A stretch of DNA of 35,035 bases, taken from assembly GCA_017255395.1 (NCBI GenBank), contig JAFKDC010000031.1, forward strand, positions 1-35,035. Reading direction: 5' to 3'. Shown piece after piece: positions 7,814 to 15,617 of the stretch (position 1 is the first letter of the stretch; the number at the start of each line of letters is the position of its first letter). Made by a program: the position numbers and the translations under genes. This DNA is from Enemella evansiae. Its GTDB lineage: Bacteria; Pseudomonadota; Alphaproteobacteria; Rhodobacterales; Rhodobacteraceae. Below the pieces are notes generated by a model, which had not been told where the DNA came from, did no database searches, and saw only the letters and a program-made list of their open reading frames with translations.

Positions 7814-8194
7814 ATGAAGAAGACCCTGACCGCCTTCGCCCTGATCGCCCTGTTGCCCGCTGGCGCCGCCCTGGCCGACGACGACGAGTGCCGCGTGCCC
7901 CGTGACCAGTGGCAGCCGCGCGAGGCCGTGATGCAGCTGGCTGAGCAAAACGGCTGGACCGTGCGCGACTTCGAGATCGACGATGGCTGCTACGAGATCG
8001 AGGGCCGAGATCAGGATGGCCGGGAGATCGAGGTGAAGCTCGATCCGGCGACGTTGCAGATCGTCGAGATGGATTACGAGGATGAGGACGACGACCGTGG
8101 CGGCGCCCGCAATCCCGCGCCCGCCGGCACGGTCGCCCCTCCGCAGAACGGCCTCTTCGGGAACGGCACCCCGCCGCAGGTTCAGGTGAACTGA
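7814..8194 (+). CDS. Exported PepSY-domain protein 2, 126 aa
   Basis: A paralogue of the 5973 protein. It has the same MKKTLT signal peptide ending PAGAALA before DDD, then the PepSY features WQPREAV, AEQNGWTVR and DDGCYEIEGRD at matching positions. The acidic segment (EDEDDD) is followed by a proline- and glycine-rich tail of about 30 residues that the first copy lacks. The ribosome site is AAGGAG at normal spacing. It probably heads an operon running through DUF2271, the PepSY reductase, ApbE, the ATPase and the VIT gene. A periplasmic accessory or cation-responsive role is inferred. Confidence 0.88.
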   Translation: MKKTLTAFALIALLPAGAALADDDECRVPRDQWQPREAVMQLAEQNGWTVRDFEIDDGCYEIEGRDQDGREIEVKLDPATLQIVEMDYEDEDDDRGGARNPAPAGTVAPPQNGLFGNGTPPQVQVN

Positions 8195-8232
8195 ACCGCT
8201 CTCAAGCTCCTCTCCGAACAAGGATCAACCCG

Positions 8233-8703
8233 ATGAAATCGCTTCTCGCAACGCTCGCGCTCACCACCGCGCTGACGCTCCCCGGCCTCGCCATGGCGCG
8301 GCCGGTGACGCTCACCACGACCCTCAACAATTACGGCGGCGACGGGGCCTATCTCGCGCTCTACGTCACCGACACCTCGGGCGCCTATGTCGGCAGTCTC
8401 TGGATGGCTGGCGGCAAGTCCAAGTACTACGAGCACCTCAGCGATTGGTACCGCGCCACCGGCGGCGACACCGCGCAGGTGAACGGAATCACCGGCGCCA
8501 GCGTCGGCGCGGGCCGCACGCTCGAGATCACGCTCGACCTCGCCGACGCGCTCTTTGATGCGGGCTACACGCTCCACATCGACGCGGCCGTCGAGGACAT
8601 GCGCGACAGTCCGAACGAGGTGGCCGTACCGCTCACGACCGACGGCGCGGGCACGCCGGTGCGCGGGCGCCGGTACATCGCCAGCTTCGCCTACGACATG
8701 TGA
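8233..8703 (+). CDS. Exported DUF2271-family protein with possible flavinylation site
   Basis: 156 aa. It has a signal peptide (about 1-22, ending GLAMA before RPV) followed by a beta-rich domain that I assign to DUF2271: a T-L-N-N-Y-G-G-D segment, the Y-L-A-L-Y-V-T-D-T strand, and a D-W-Y-R-A-T region. NGITGAS (84-90) resembles the D-x-x-[ST]-G-A-[ST] site at which ApbE links FMN to Ser or Thr. An ApbE gene lies two genes downstream. I therefore infer a flavinylated periplasmic electron carrier, but the first position is Asn rather than Asp. The start has AAGGA about 9 nt upstream. It is part of the PepSY2-VIT operon. Confidence 0.82.
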   Translation: MKSLLATLALTTALTLPGLAMARPVTLTTTLNNYGGDGAYLALYVTDTSGAYVGSLWMAGGKSKYYEHLSDWYRATGGDTAQVNGITGASVGAGRTLEITLDLADALFDAGYTLHIDAAVEDMRDSPNEVAVPLTTDGAGTPVRGRRYIASFAYDM

Positions 8704-8714
8704 AGGGTGGGGCC

Positions 8715-10922
8715 ATGATCCGTGCACTCCATCGCTGGCCGGGTCTTCTGGCCCTTGCGCTCGTCACCATCCTGGGCCTGAGCGGCGCGGCACTGTCGGT
8801 CTTCCCTGCGGCCGAGCGCATCGCCGCGCCGCAGGCGGAAGCCGGACTGACCGTAGCCGCTCTCGCGGACCGCATCCAGGCCGTCTATCCGGGCGTCGAG
8901 CAGATCCGCCGGTCGCCCTCCGGTCGGATCACTGCCTACTGGTTCGATCAGGGCGCGCCGGGTGCCGCCGTAATCAACCCGGCGACGGGTGAGGGCGTAG
9001 CCTCGGCCGACCCGAACCAGGCCGAACGCTGGCTCACCAACCTGCACCGCTCGCTGTTCCTCGGGGACGGCGGCCGCATCGCCATGGCCGCAGGGGCGGC
9101 CGCGATGCTGATCCTCTCGCTCTCCGGCGCGACGCTGGTCGCGCGGCGGGTGGGCGGCTGGCGACGCTGGTTTTCACCCTTGCGCGGACCGCTTGCCGGG
9201 CGGCTGCACGCCGAGATCGCACGCATCGCCGTTGTCGGCCTCGTCCTGTCCTCCACGACCGCGCTTTGGATGACGGCGTCTACCTTCGATCTCCTGCCGG
9301 ACGGAGGCGTCCTGCCGGTCGCCCCTGCCGAGGTCAGTGGGGAGACCGGCTTCGCTCCGGGCCGGATGCCCACGCTTCGGCGAACGCCGGTCGCCGAGTT
9401 GCGCGAGCTGAGCTTTCCCTATCCCGGCGACGCAACAGACGTATTCACGCTCAAGACCGACCGGGGCACCGGATATCTCGATCAGGGCGACGGGGCGCTG
9501 CTGGCCTGGGCCGACCTGACCGGGTGGGAGCGCGTCTCGGAGACCATCTACATGCTGCACACCGGACAGGGTGCGGCGACGCTGGGGCTCGTGCTGGGGC
9601 TCATGGCGCTCGGCGTGCCGGCCATGGGCGCGACCGGCGTGCTGGTCTGGCTCGCCGGGCGGCCCGGGCGACCACGCATCCGGGGCAACCAGCCCGCCGG
9701 ACGCGCCGAGACGATCTTGCTTGTCGGCAGCGAGGGCGGCAGCACCTGGGGCTTTGCCGCGACGCTGCACGCCGCGCTGACGAAAGCCGGGCAGAGCGTC
9801 CATGTCGGCCCGATGTCGGGCTTCGGCCCTGAGCGCTACACCAACGCCCGGCGGATCATCCTGCTGGCCGCGACCTATGGCGACGGCGCGGCGCCGGCCT
9901 CGGCGAAGGGCTTTCTCGACCGGCTGAACGCGACCGACCGCGCGCCGGACATTCCTCTGGCAGTGCTCGGCTTCGGCGACCGCAGCTTTCCGGCCTATTG
10001 CGCCTTCGCCAAGTCCGTCGCGACTGCGGCAGAGGCGAAGGGCTGGCCCGAGCTTCTGCCGCTCGACACAATCCACCGGCAATCGCCGCAGGATTTCGCG
10101 CGCTGGGGCGGGGCGCTCGGAGACGCTCTCGGGATCGAACTCGAACTGACGCACCAGCCGGTCCAGCCGCAAACGACCACGCTGACCCTCGTCTCGCGCC
10201 GCGACTACGGCGCCGAGGTGCAGGCCCCGACCGCCATCCTCCGCTTCGCGTTTCCCCGCGTCTCGCTCGGGCAACGGCTGCTCGGGGGCGGGTTCGCACG
10301 GTTCCAGACGGGTGACCTGATCGGCATTCTGCCCGAAGGCGGGACCGTCCCGCGGCTCTATTCGCTCGCCTCTGGGCGCCGCGACGGCTTCATCGAGATC
10401 GTGGTCAAGAAGCATCCCGGCGGGCTCTGCTCGGGTCAGCTCACAGCGCTGGAACCTGGCGACACGGTGAGCGCCTTCCTGCGCCCCAACCCCGGCTTCC
10501 GTCCGGGCCGAAGCCGGGCGCCCCTGATCCTGATCTGCGCGGGGACCGGCATCGGGCCGCTAGCGGGCTTTGTGCGCGGCAATACGCGCCGCAGGCCGAT
10601 CCACCTGTTCTTCGGCATGCGCCATCCCGACAGCGATTTCTTCTACGGCGAGGAGTTCCCCGGATGGCAGGACGAAGGGCGTGTAAGCCGGCTGGTCACG
10701 GCCGTCTCGCGCGGGGCGCGTCCCCATTACGTCCAGGACGCGCTGCGCAGCGAGGCCACTCAGGTCGCGGAGCTCATCCGCAATGGGGCGCGCGTGATGG
10801 TCTGCGGCGGACGAGACATGGCCGCCGGCGTGGCCGAGGCGCTGGCCGAGATCCTCGCGCCGGCCGGGCTGACACCAGCAGTCCTGAAGGCGGAGGGGCG
10901 GTATGTCGAAGATGTCTACTGA
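8715..10922 (+). CDS. PepSY membrane / flavodoxin / FAD-NAD reductase fusion
   Basis: 735 aa. The N-terminus is a PepSY-associated transmembrane unit with helices at about 8-30, 122-143, 170-190 and 285-314, periplasmic loops between them, and the HRSLFLGDGGR signature (111-121). Next comes a flavodoxin-like domain (about 333-475; LLAATYGDGAAPASAKGF). Last is a sulfite-reductase/cytochrome-P450-reductase-type module: RLYSLASG for FAD, GGLCSGQL, CAGTGIGPLAGF for the nucleotide, and a GRYVEDVY C-terminus. It should carry electrons from NADPH through FAD and FMN into the membrane. The ATG at 8715 opens with the usual MIRALHRWPG; a GTG at 8700 is possible. ApbE overlaps its 3' end by 20 bp. Confidence 0.9.
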   Translation: MIRALHRWPGLLALALVTILGLSGAALSVFPAAERIAAPQAEAGLTVAALADRIQAVYPGVEQIRRSPSGRITAYWFDQGAPGAAVINPATGEGVASADPNQAERWLTNLHRSLFLGDGGRIAMAAGAAAMLILSLSGATLVARRVGGWRRWFSPLRGPLAGRLHAEIARIAVVGLVLSSTTALWMTASTFDLLPDGGVLPVAPAEVSGETGFAPGRMPTLRRTPVAELRELSFPYPGDATDVFTLKTDRGTGYLDQGDGALLAWADLTGWERVSETIYMLHTGQGAATLGLVLGLMALGVPAMGATGVLVWLAGRPGRPRIRGNQPAGRAETILLVGSEGGSTWGFAATLHAALTKAGQSVHVGPMSGFGPERYTNARRIILLAATYGDGAAPASAKGFLDRLNATDRAPDIPLAVLGFGDRSFPAYCAFAKSVATAAEAKGWPELLPLDTIHRQSPQDFARWGGALGDALGIELELTHQPVQPQTTTLTLVSRRDYGAEVQAPTAILRFAFPRVSLGQRLLGGGFARFQTGDLIGILPEGGTVPRLYSLASGRRDGFIEIVVKKHPGGLCSGQLTALEPGDTVSAFLRPNPGFRPGRSRAPLILICAGTGIGPLAGFVRGNTRRRPIHLFFGMRHPDSDFFYGEEFPGWQDEGRVSRLVTAVSRGARPHYVQDALRSEATQVAELIRNGARVMVCGGRDMAAGVAEALAEILAPAGLTPAVLKAEGRYVEDVY

Positions 10923-11883
10923 GCGGGCGCGCATCGCGCTGAACGGGCCGACGATGGGCACGAGGTGGTCGGCGCTGTTATTCGCGGACCCCGGTTTCGA
11001 CCCGGGGCCGGTCCGCTCGGCATTGCAGGCGGCCGTGGATGAGGTGGACGGACAGATGTCGACCTGGAAGCCGGACAGCGACCTTATGCGGCTCAACGCG
11101 GCACCGATCGGTGAATGGATCGCTGTTCCTGCACGATTGCTCGAGGTGCTACGCCTCGGCCTGGAAATTGGCCGCGCCTCTGGCGGAGCCTTCGACATCG
11201 GCATGGGCGACGCGGTGATGGCCTGGGGCTTCGGACCGGAGGCCGCCGCGCCGGATGGCATCCGCACCGCGATGGCCGCCTCGCGCCGCCCGGCGCATGA
11301 CGTGCTCGAGATCAACGGCGAACACGTGCGCAAGGCCGCACCCATCGCGCTGGACCTGAATGGCATCGCCAAGGGCTACGGCGTGGATCGACTGGCCGAA
11401 ATCCTCCGCAATCAAGGCATATCCGACGGACTCGTCGGGATCGATGGCGAGATGCGTGCAATGGGCCTCAGGCCGGACGGTGAAGCCTGGACCATCGCGG
11501 TCGAGGCGCCGGACGCCGAGCGCCGGACGCCGCATTCGATCCTCGCGCTTCAGGATGCCGCCGTCGCGACCTCGGGCGACTACCGTCACTGGGTCGAGGT
11601 GCAGGGGCGCCGCCTGTCGCACACGATGGACCCGAGGCGGGGAGCGCCGCTGATCGCGTCGCCGGCCTCCATCACGGTCGTGGCCCGCAGCTGTGCAGAG
11701 GCAGATGCCTGGGCGACGGCCCTCATGGTGCTTGGGCCGGTCAAAGGCGCGACGCTCGCAAAACAAAGCGGCCTCGACGCCCTGTTCCTCTTGCGCGATG
11801 ATGTTGTCAACGTAAGGGGCGTGGGAGTCGGACGACTATTTTCCGAAGAGCCAGCGGCAATCGCCTCAGCCGAGGGGAGATGA
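10903..11883 (+). CDS. apbE: FAD:protein FMN transferase
   Basis: 326 aa. ApbE takes FMN from FAD and attaches it covalently to Ser or Thr of target proteins, with Mg2+. Family features are the opening GPTMGTRWS (15-23), the central LDLNGIAKGYGVDRLAE (150-166), a TSGDYRHW segment, SHTMDPRRG near residue 247, and the SCAEADAWATALMVLG helix. No signal peptide or lipobox is visible. Many ApbE proteins are exported and many targets are periplasmic, so the location here is unclear. GGAGGGG lies just before the ATG at 10903; 10912 is an alternative start. Its stop overlaps the ATPase start (ATGA). The DUF2271 protein two genes upstream is the best candidate substrate. Confidence 0.92.
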   Translation: MSKMSTERARIALNGPTMGTRWSALLFADPGFDPGPVRSALQAAVDEVDGQMSTWKPDSDLMRLNAAPIGEWIAVPARLLEVLRLGLEIGRASGGAFDIGMGDAVMAWGFGPEAAAPDGIRTAMAASRRPAHDVLEINGEHVRKAAPIALDLNGIAKGYGVDRLAEILRNQGISDGLVGIDGEMRAMGLRPDGEAWTIAVEAPDAERRTPHSILALQDAAVATSGDYRHWVEVQGRRLSHTMDPRRGAPLIASPASITVVARSCAEADAWATALMVLGPVKGATLAKQSGLDALFLLRDDVVNVRGVGVGRLFSEEPAAIASAEGR

Positions 11884-13796
11884 GCCGCATGGAAACGACA
11901 CGGACCGACCGCTTCAAGACCGCTATCCTGCTCATTGCCGCGACCGGCCTGATTGCGGGACTTGCCTTCTACTTTTCCGGCGAACCCGACGTCGCGAACG
12001 CGGTCTGGATCGCGGGCGTCGTTCCCGCGCTCGCCGCGCTCGTGGTCGAGATCCTGCGCAGCCTGCGTTCCGGCGAAGTGGGCCTCGATATTGTCGCCGC
12101 GCTCTCCATGTCGGCGGCGCTCGTCTTCGGCGAGACCCTCGCCGCGGCGGTGGTCGCCGTAATGTATTCCGGCGGCACCTTCCTCGAAGCCTTCGCGGAA
12201 GGGCGTGCCCGCCGTGAAATGCACGACCTGCTGTCCCGTGTGCCTCGGACCGCGACAAGACACCGGAATGGCGGGCTGGAGGAAGTGCCGCTGAACGAAA
12301 TTGCGCCCGGCGACCGCCTTCTGATCCGGCAGGGCGACGTGGTGCCGGTGGATGGCACCGTGAGCTCAGAGACGGCCTTCGTCGATACCTCGGCGCTGAC
12401 GGGGGAATCCCTGCCCGTCCGGCTCCGTTACGGCGCCGAGGCCATGAGCGGATCGACCAATGCGGGCGAAGCCTTCGACCTGATCGCAACTCACGAGGCC
12501 AAGGACAGCACCTATGCCGGGATCGTCCGGCTGGTGGAAGAGGCGCAGGCCTCCAAGGCGCCGATGTCGCGGCTGGCCGACCGTTGGTCGCTGGGGTTTC
12601 TGGCGGTCACGGTCAGCATTGCCTTCGCTGCCTGGTGGTTCACGGGCGATCCGATCCGGGCCGTCGCCGTGCTCGTCGTCGCAACGCCATGTCCCCTGAT
12701 CCTGGCCGTGCCGGTCGCGCTGGTCGCAGGCCTGTCGCGCGCGGCGCATTTCGGGCTGCTGATCAAGGGCGCGGGACCGCTGGAGACGATGGCGCGCATC
12801 CGAACGCTGATCCTCGACAAGACCGGCACGCTGACGGACGGCCGGCCGCAGATCGTCTCGATCGACAGCCACGACGGCATGGCGGAGGACGACATCCTGC
12901 GCCTTGCGGCATCGCTTGACCAGGCGTCCAAGCACCCCGTGGCTCAGGCCATCGTCGCCGCCGCAAAGGAGCGGGGCTTCTCTCTACCCGTTCCGTCAGA
13001 CGTGGCGGAGATTCCGGGCGAAGGCGTCGTCGGCTATGTCGAAGGCCGGAAGATCATCGTCGGCGGGGATGCCTTCGTCGCATCCCGCGTCGGACGGCGG
13101 CCCGGCGATCATTCCGCCATCGCCGCTGGTTCGGTCCTCGTTGCTGTCGCGGTCGACGGGCACATGGTAGGGCATCTCGTCATGTCCGATCCCCTGCGCG
13201 ACGGCGCGGGCCAGATGCTGGACGGGCTGCGGCGCGAGGGGATCGCGCGTATCCTGCTCGCGACCGGAGACCGCGCTGACGTGGCCGAGCGTGTCACCGA
13301 AGGGCTTGGGCTCGACGGTCTGCGGGCCGGGCTGACACCGGACCAGAAAGTGTTGCTCGTTCTCACCGAGCGCAAGAACGGCCCGGTGATGATGGTGGGC
13401 GACGGGGTCAACGACGCGCCCGCGCTCGCAGCGGCAGACGTGGGCGTCGCCATGGGCGCACGGGGCGCGGCGGCCTCGGCGGAGGCGGCGGATGTCGTGC
13501 TGCTTGTCGACCGTATCGACCGCCTCGGGCCAGGGATCGAGATCGCGCGCGGCGCGCGCCGCATCGCTGTCGAAAGCGTTGTCGCCGGGATCGGCCTTTC
13601 GGTCATGGGCATGATCGCGGCGGCTTTCGGCTATCTCACTCCGGTGCAGGGGGCGCTCCTGCAGGAGGTCATCGACGTTGCAGTGATCCTGAACGCCCTC
13701 CGCGCGCTGCGCATCGCGCCCCATGAACCCACTATTCCGAAACCAAAGGCTGTCTCCTCCGGGCAGGATGACATCGCGCAAGGAGCCACGCCATGA
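11880..13796 (+). CDS. Heavy-metal P1B-type ATPase
   Basis: 638 aa. An ATP-driven transition-metal exporter or metallating pump. It contains the actuator TGES (174-177), the membrane metal site TPCPL (269-273), the phosphorylation loop DKTGTLT (313-319), the P1B-specific HP dipeptide in SKHPVAQAI (351-359), a TGD motif, and the hinge GDGVNDAPAL. There is no N-terminal HMA domain and no Cys- or His-rich tail. TPCPL is not the classic copper CPC or the cobalt SPC motif, so I leave the metal unassigned. Start and stop both overlap neighbours by 4 bp (ATGA), which ties its dose to ApbE and the VIT protein. Delivery of metal to the redox proteins of this cluster, or relief of toxicity, are both possible. 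Confidence 0.93.
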   Translation: MSRMETTRTDRFKTAILLIAATGLIAGLAFYFSGEPDVANAVWIAGVVPALAALVVEILRSLRSGEVGLDIVAALSMSAALVFGETLAAAVVAVMYSGGTFLEAFAEGRARREMHDLLSRVPRTATRHRNGGLEEVPLNEIAPGDRLLIRQGDVVPVDGTVSSETAFVDTSALTGESLPVRLRYGAEAMSGSTNAGEAFDLIATHEAKDSTYAGIVRLVEEAQASKAPMSRLADRWSLGFLAVTVSIAFAAWWFTGDPIRAVAVLVVATPCPLILAVPVALVAGLSRAAHFGLLIKGAGPLETMARIRTLILDKTGTLTDGRPQIVSIDSHDGMAEDDILRLAASLDQASKHPVAQAIVAAAKERGFSLPVPSDVAEIPGEGVVGYVEGRKIIVGGDAFVASRVGRRPGDHSAIAAGSVLVAVAVDGHMVGHLVMSDPLRDGAGQMLDGLRREGIARILLATGDRADVAERVTEGLGLDGLRAGLTPDQKVLLVLTERKNGPVMMVGDGVNDAPALAAADVGVAMGARGAAASAEAADVVLLVDRIDRLGPGIEIARGARRIAVESVVAGIGLSVMGMIAAAFGYLTPVQGALLQEVIDVAVILNALRALRIAPHEPTIPKPKAVSSGQDDIAQGATP

Positions 13797-14494
13797 GCCG
13801 CCTCTCGCATTCCGAAATCCACATGGTGCATCGCATCGGCTGGCTGCGGGCCGCCGTTCTCGGCGCGAACGACGGGCTGGTGTCGACGGCAAGCCTCGTG
13901 GTCGGCGTCGCCGCAGCAGGATCGGGAAAGCCGGAGGTCCTTATAGCGGGGCTGGCTGGCCTCGTGGCCGGCGCGATGTCCATGGCGGCAGGCGAGTACG
14001 TCTCAGTCAGTTCTCAGACTGACGCGGAAAACGCTGACCTTGCGCGCGAGACCCGCGAACTGGCGGAAACACCCGAGGCCGAACTCGAAGAACTTACCCA
14101 AATCTATGTCGAGCGAGGGCTGGACCGAGACCTTGCCGAAAAGGTGGCCGTGCAACTGACCGAACGTGACGCGCTCGGATCGCATGCCCGCGACGAGCTT
14201 GGCATCTCCGAGACCGTGACAGCCCGCCCGATCCAGGCCGCCTTGGTGTCGGCGCTGACCTTCGCCGTGGGTGCGGTGCTGCCCTTGATCGTCGTACTGG
14301 TCGTCCCGGATGCACGGATCGTTTTCTTGGTCGCCGTGTCGACGATCCTCGGCCTCGCGGTTCTTGGTGGATTAGGCGCTTCTGCTGGCGGTGCTGGTGT
14401 TATTCGAGGTGCTGCAAGGGTCACGCTCTGGGGTGCACTCGCCATGGCGGCGACCGCTGGAGTCGGTGCGCTGTTCGGGGTCGCCGTAGGCTAG
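13793..14494 (+). CDS. VIT/CCC1-family membrane metal transporter
   Basis: 233 aa. The family moves Fe2+ or Mn2+ across membranes. Features are the first helix with GANDGLVSTASLVVGV (residues 23-38), the second with AGLVAGAMSMAAGEYVSVSSQ and its conserved Glu, and a charged cytoplasmic helical domain (about 75-140, rich in Glu, as in metal-binding domains of VIT proteins). Three C-terminal helices follow. Translation is coupled to the ATPase by an ATGA overlap. Its presence suggests the island handles iron or manganese. The last codons abut a decayed H-NS gene, marking a rearrangement boundary. Confidence 0.9.
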   Translation: MSRLSHSEIHMVHRIGWLRAAVLGANDGLVSTASLVVGVAAAGSGKPEVLIAGLAGLVAGAMSMAAGEYVSVSSQTDAENADLARETRELAETPEAELEELTQIYVERGLDRDLAEKVAVQLTERDALGSHARDELGISETVTARPIQAALVSALTFAVGAVLPLIVVLVVPDARIVFLVAVSTILGLAVLGGLGASAGGAGVIRGAARVTLWGALAMAATAGVGALFGVAVG

Positions 14495-14635
14495 GGAGTA
14501 GCCGAGGTCTCGGGCGGAAGCTTCCACGTTGGCGCGGGCTTCCACCTTGTGCCGATCTTCGAATGTGGCAATCGCTTTGGCGACGTCATTCTGCATTTTC
14601 TTCAGCTCGCTGAGCGACAGTACGTCGAGATCGAA
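14489..14635 (-). pseudogene. Remnant of an H-NS-family nucleoid protein gene
   Basis: Read on the minus strand, about 49 residues match the N-terminal oligomerisation part of alphaproteobacterial H-NS-like proteins: LDVLSLSELKKMQ, NDVAKAIATFEDRHK, and ARDLGYSLA. The usual start Met before DLD is not present (Phe, then Ala-Ala upstream). The frame leaves the family exactly where it meets the VIT 3' end, so the DNA-binding C-terminus is missing. It looks like a gene truncated at both ends, probably when the island joined the backbone. Confidence 0.7.
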
Positions 14636-15030
14636 AGCAGCCGTTGGTGCGGTCCGTGTCCTGAATATTCCGGTATCGATAGCCCGTCGCGGCAAGGCCC
14701 TGCATTCCGCAGCACGGAAGGGCAGGGGGGGCGAGAGCCGGTGATAGCCACTTGGGCCGCTAGCGGCGTGCTGGGCTTGGGGTAAAGCAGTCCCGATGGG
14801 CAAGGGGACATGGTCTGGCATGGGCTCCCCGTATCTCTCTGTCTCCTGGGTCATCCCTTCGACTGACAATCCCCTAATCCCGTTCGATCTCCTGCGCGCA
14901 ACCCCGCGTCAGTCCGGGCCGTGTTGGCCGCCTTTGGCGTCCTGCCCGCTCCACCCCGGTCCTCTGGGGGTGTCCGGTGTCCATGCTGTCCACCGTGCAC
15001 GCGTCACCCGACGGGCTTTTTCAGGGTCTT
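14636..15030. other. Intergenic region between island and ssb
   Basis: No convincing gene. Open frames on both strands lack recognisable products. A GGGCAGGG octamer sits at 14720-14727. The 3' end leads into the ssb leader hairpin, preceded by a short CCCG-A-CGGG stem followed by CTTTTT at about 15007-15020, which could act as an attenuator. Confidence 0.45.
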
Positions 15031-15053
15031 GTCGAAGGGACGGTCCCGAAGAC
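15031..15053 (+). promoter_or_regulatory. Leader stem-loop of ssb
   Basis: GTC-GAA-GGGA-CGG-TCCC-GAA-GAC forms a symmetric hairpin with an internal loop, ending 20 nt before the ATG at 15074. It is followed by AAGACAGGA, shared with the 54-aa gene leader. An autoregulatory or 5'-UTR role is inferred. Confidence 0.5.
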
Positions 15054-15073
15054 AGGAAACACAGGAGCTTATC

Positions 15074-15478
15074 ATGCAGAACATCGTCATCCTCGCCGGC
15101 AACATCGGTCAGACCCCCGAAGTCCGCACCACCCAGAGCGGCACCAAGATCACCAACTTCAGCCTCGCCACCTCGCGCCCCCGCCTCTCGGAAGGCCGTG
15201 TGATGCGCGACGAGAACGGCTACCGTGTCATGGACACCGAATGGCACCGCATCACCTGCTTCAACGGTCTCGGCAAGACGGTCGCGGAGCATTGCGAAAA
15301 GGGCATGAAGGTCCTCGTCCACGGTCGCATTCACTACACCAAGTGGATCGACAGCATGGGGAACGACCGCTACGGCTGCGAGATCATCGCCGAGAAGGTC
15401 GACTTCCTGAGCCGTCCGAAGTCGGCCGAGAACGAAAACCCCGAGCTGGTCGACCGCGACGACGAGATCCCGTTCTGA
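15074..15478 (+). CDS. ssb: Single-stranded DNA-binding protein
   Basis: 134 aa. An OB-fold protein: the opening NIVILAGNIGQTPEVR (3-18), the KITNFSLATSR strand, TEWHRITCFNGLGKTVAEH, and the KVLVHGRIHY strand. The acidic C-terminal tip DDEIPF is the partner-binding tail of bacterial SSB. It is shorter than chromosomal SSB (about 170 aa) because the linker is reduced, as in many plasmid and phage copies. The ribosome site is AGGAG. A perfect hairpin follows the stop. The gene groups with DUF932, RadC and the methylase-helicase, consistent with handling single-stranded DNA during transfer or replication of the element. Confidence 0.95.
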   Translation: MQNIVILAGNIGQTPEVRTTQSGTKITNFSLATSRPRLSEGRVMRDENGYRVMDTEWHRITCFNGLGKTVAEHCEKGMKVLVHGRIHYTKWIDSMGNDRYGCEIIAEKVDFLSRPKSAENENPELVDRDDEIPF

Positions 15479-15499
15479 GGAACGGGGTCTCCCCCTCGG

Positions 15500-15523
15500 G
15501 CCCGGCGGGTTAAACCGCCGGGC
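15500..15523 (+). terminator. Terminator hairpin after ssb
   Basis: GCCCGGCGG (15500-15508) pairs perfectly with CCGCCGGGC (15515-15523) around GTTAAA, 21 bp after the ssb stop. An A-run follows, but no T-run. It may also serve the convergent gene ending at 15618. Confidence 0.65.
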
Positions 15524-15617
15524 TAAAAGTCTCTTCGGGCCACTGGAAAAGGCACCCACGCTTGCCTTCCGGTGCTGAGCGCCTTGAATGCGCCTAATTG
15601 TTCAACATGCGCACGAG

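Noticed and set aside
9174-10415. Minus-strand open frame of 413 codons opposite the PepSY reductase
   Set aside because: The plus strand has intact flavodoxin and FAD/NAD motifs through the same bases; the minus frame has no recognisable domain.
14636-14869. N-terminal extension of the H-NS-like frame
   Set aside because: Only 14489-14635 resembles H-NS. The upstream part lacks a plausible start and family pattern.
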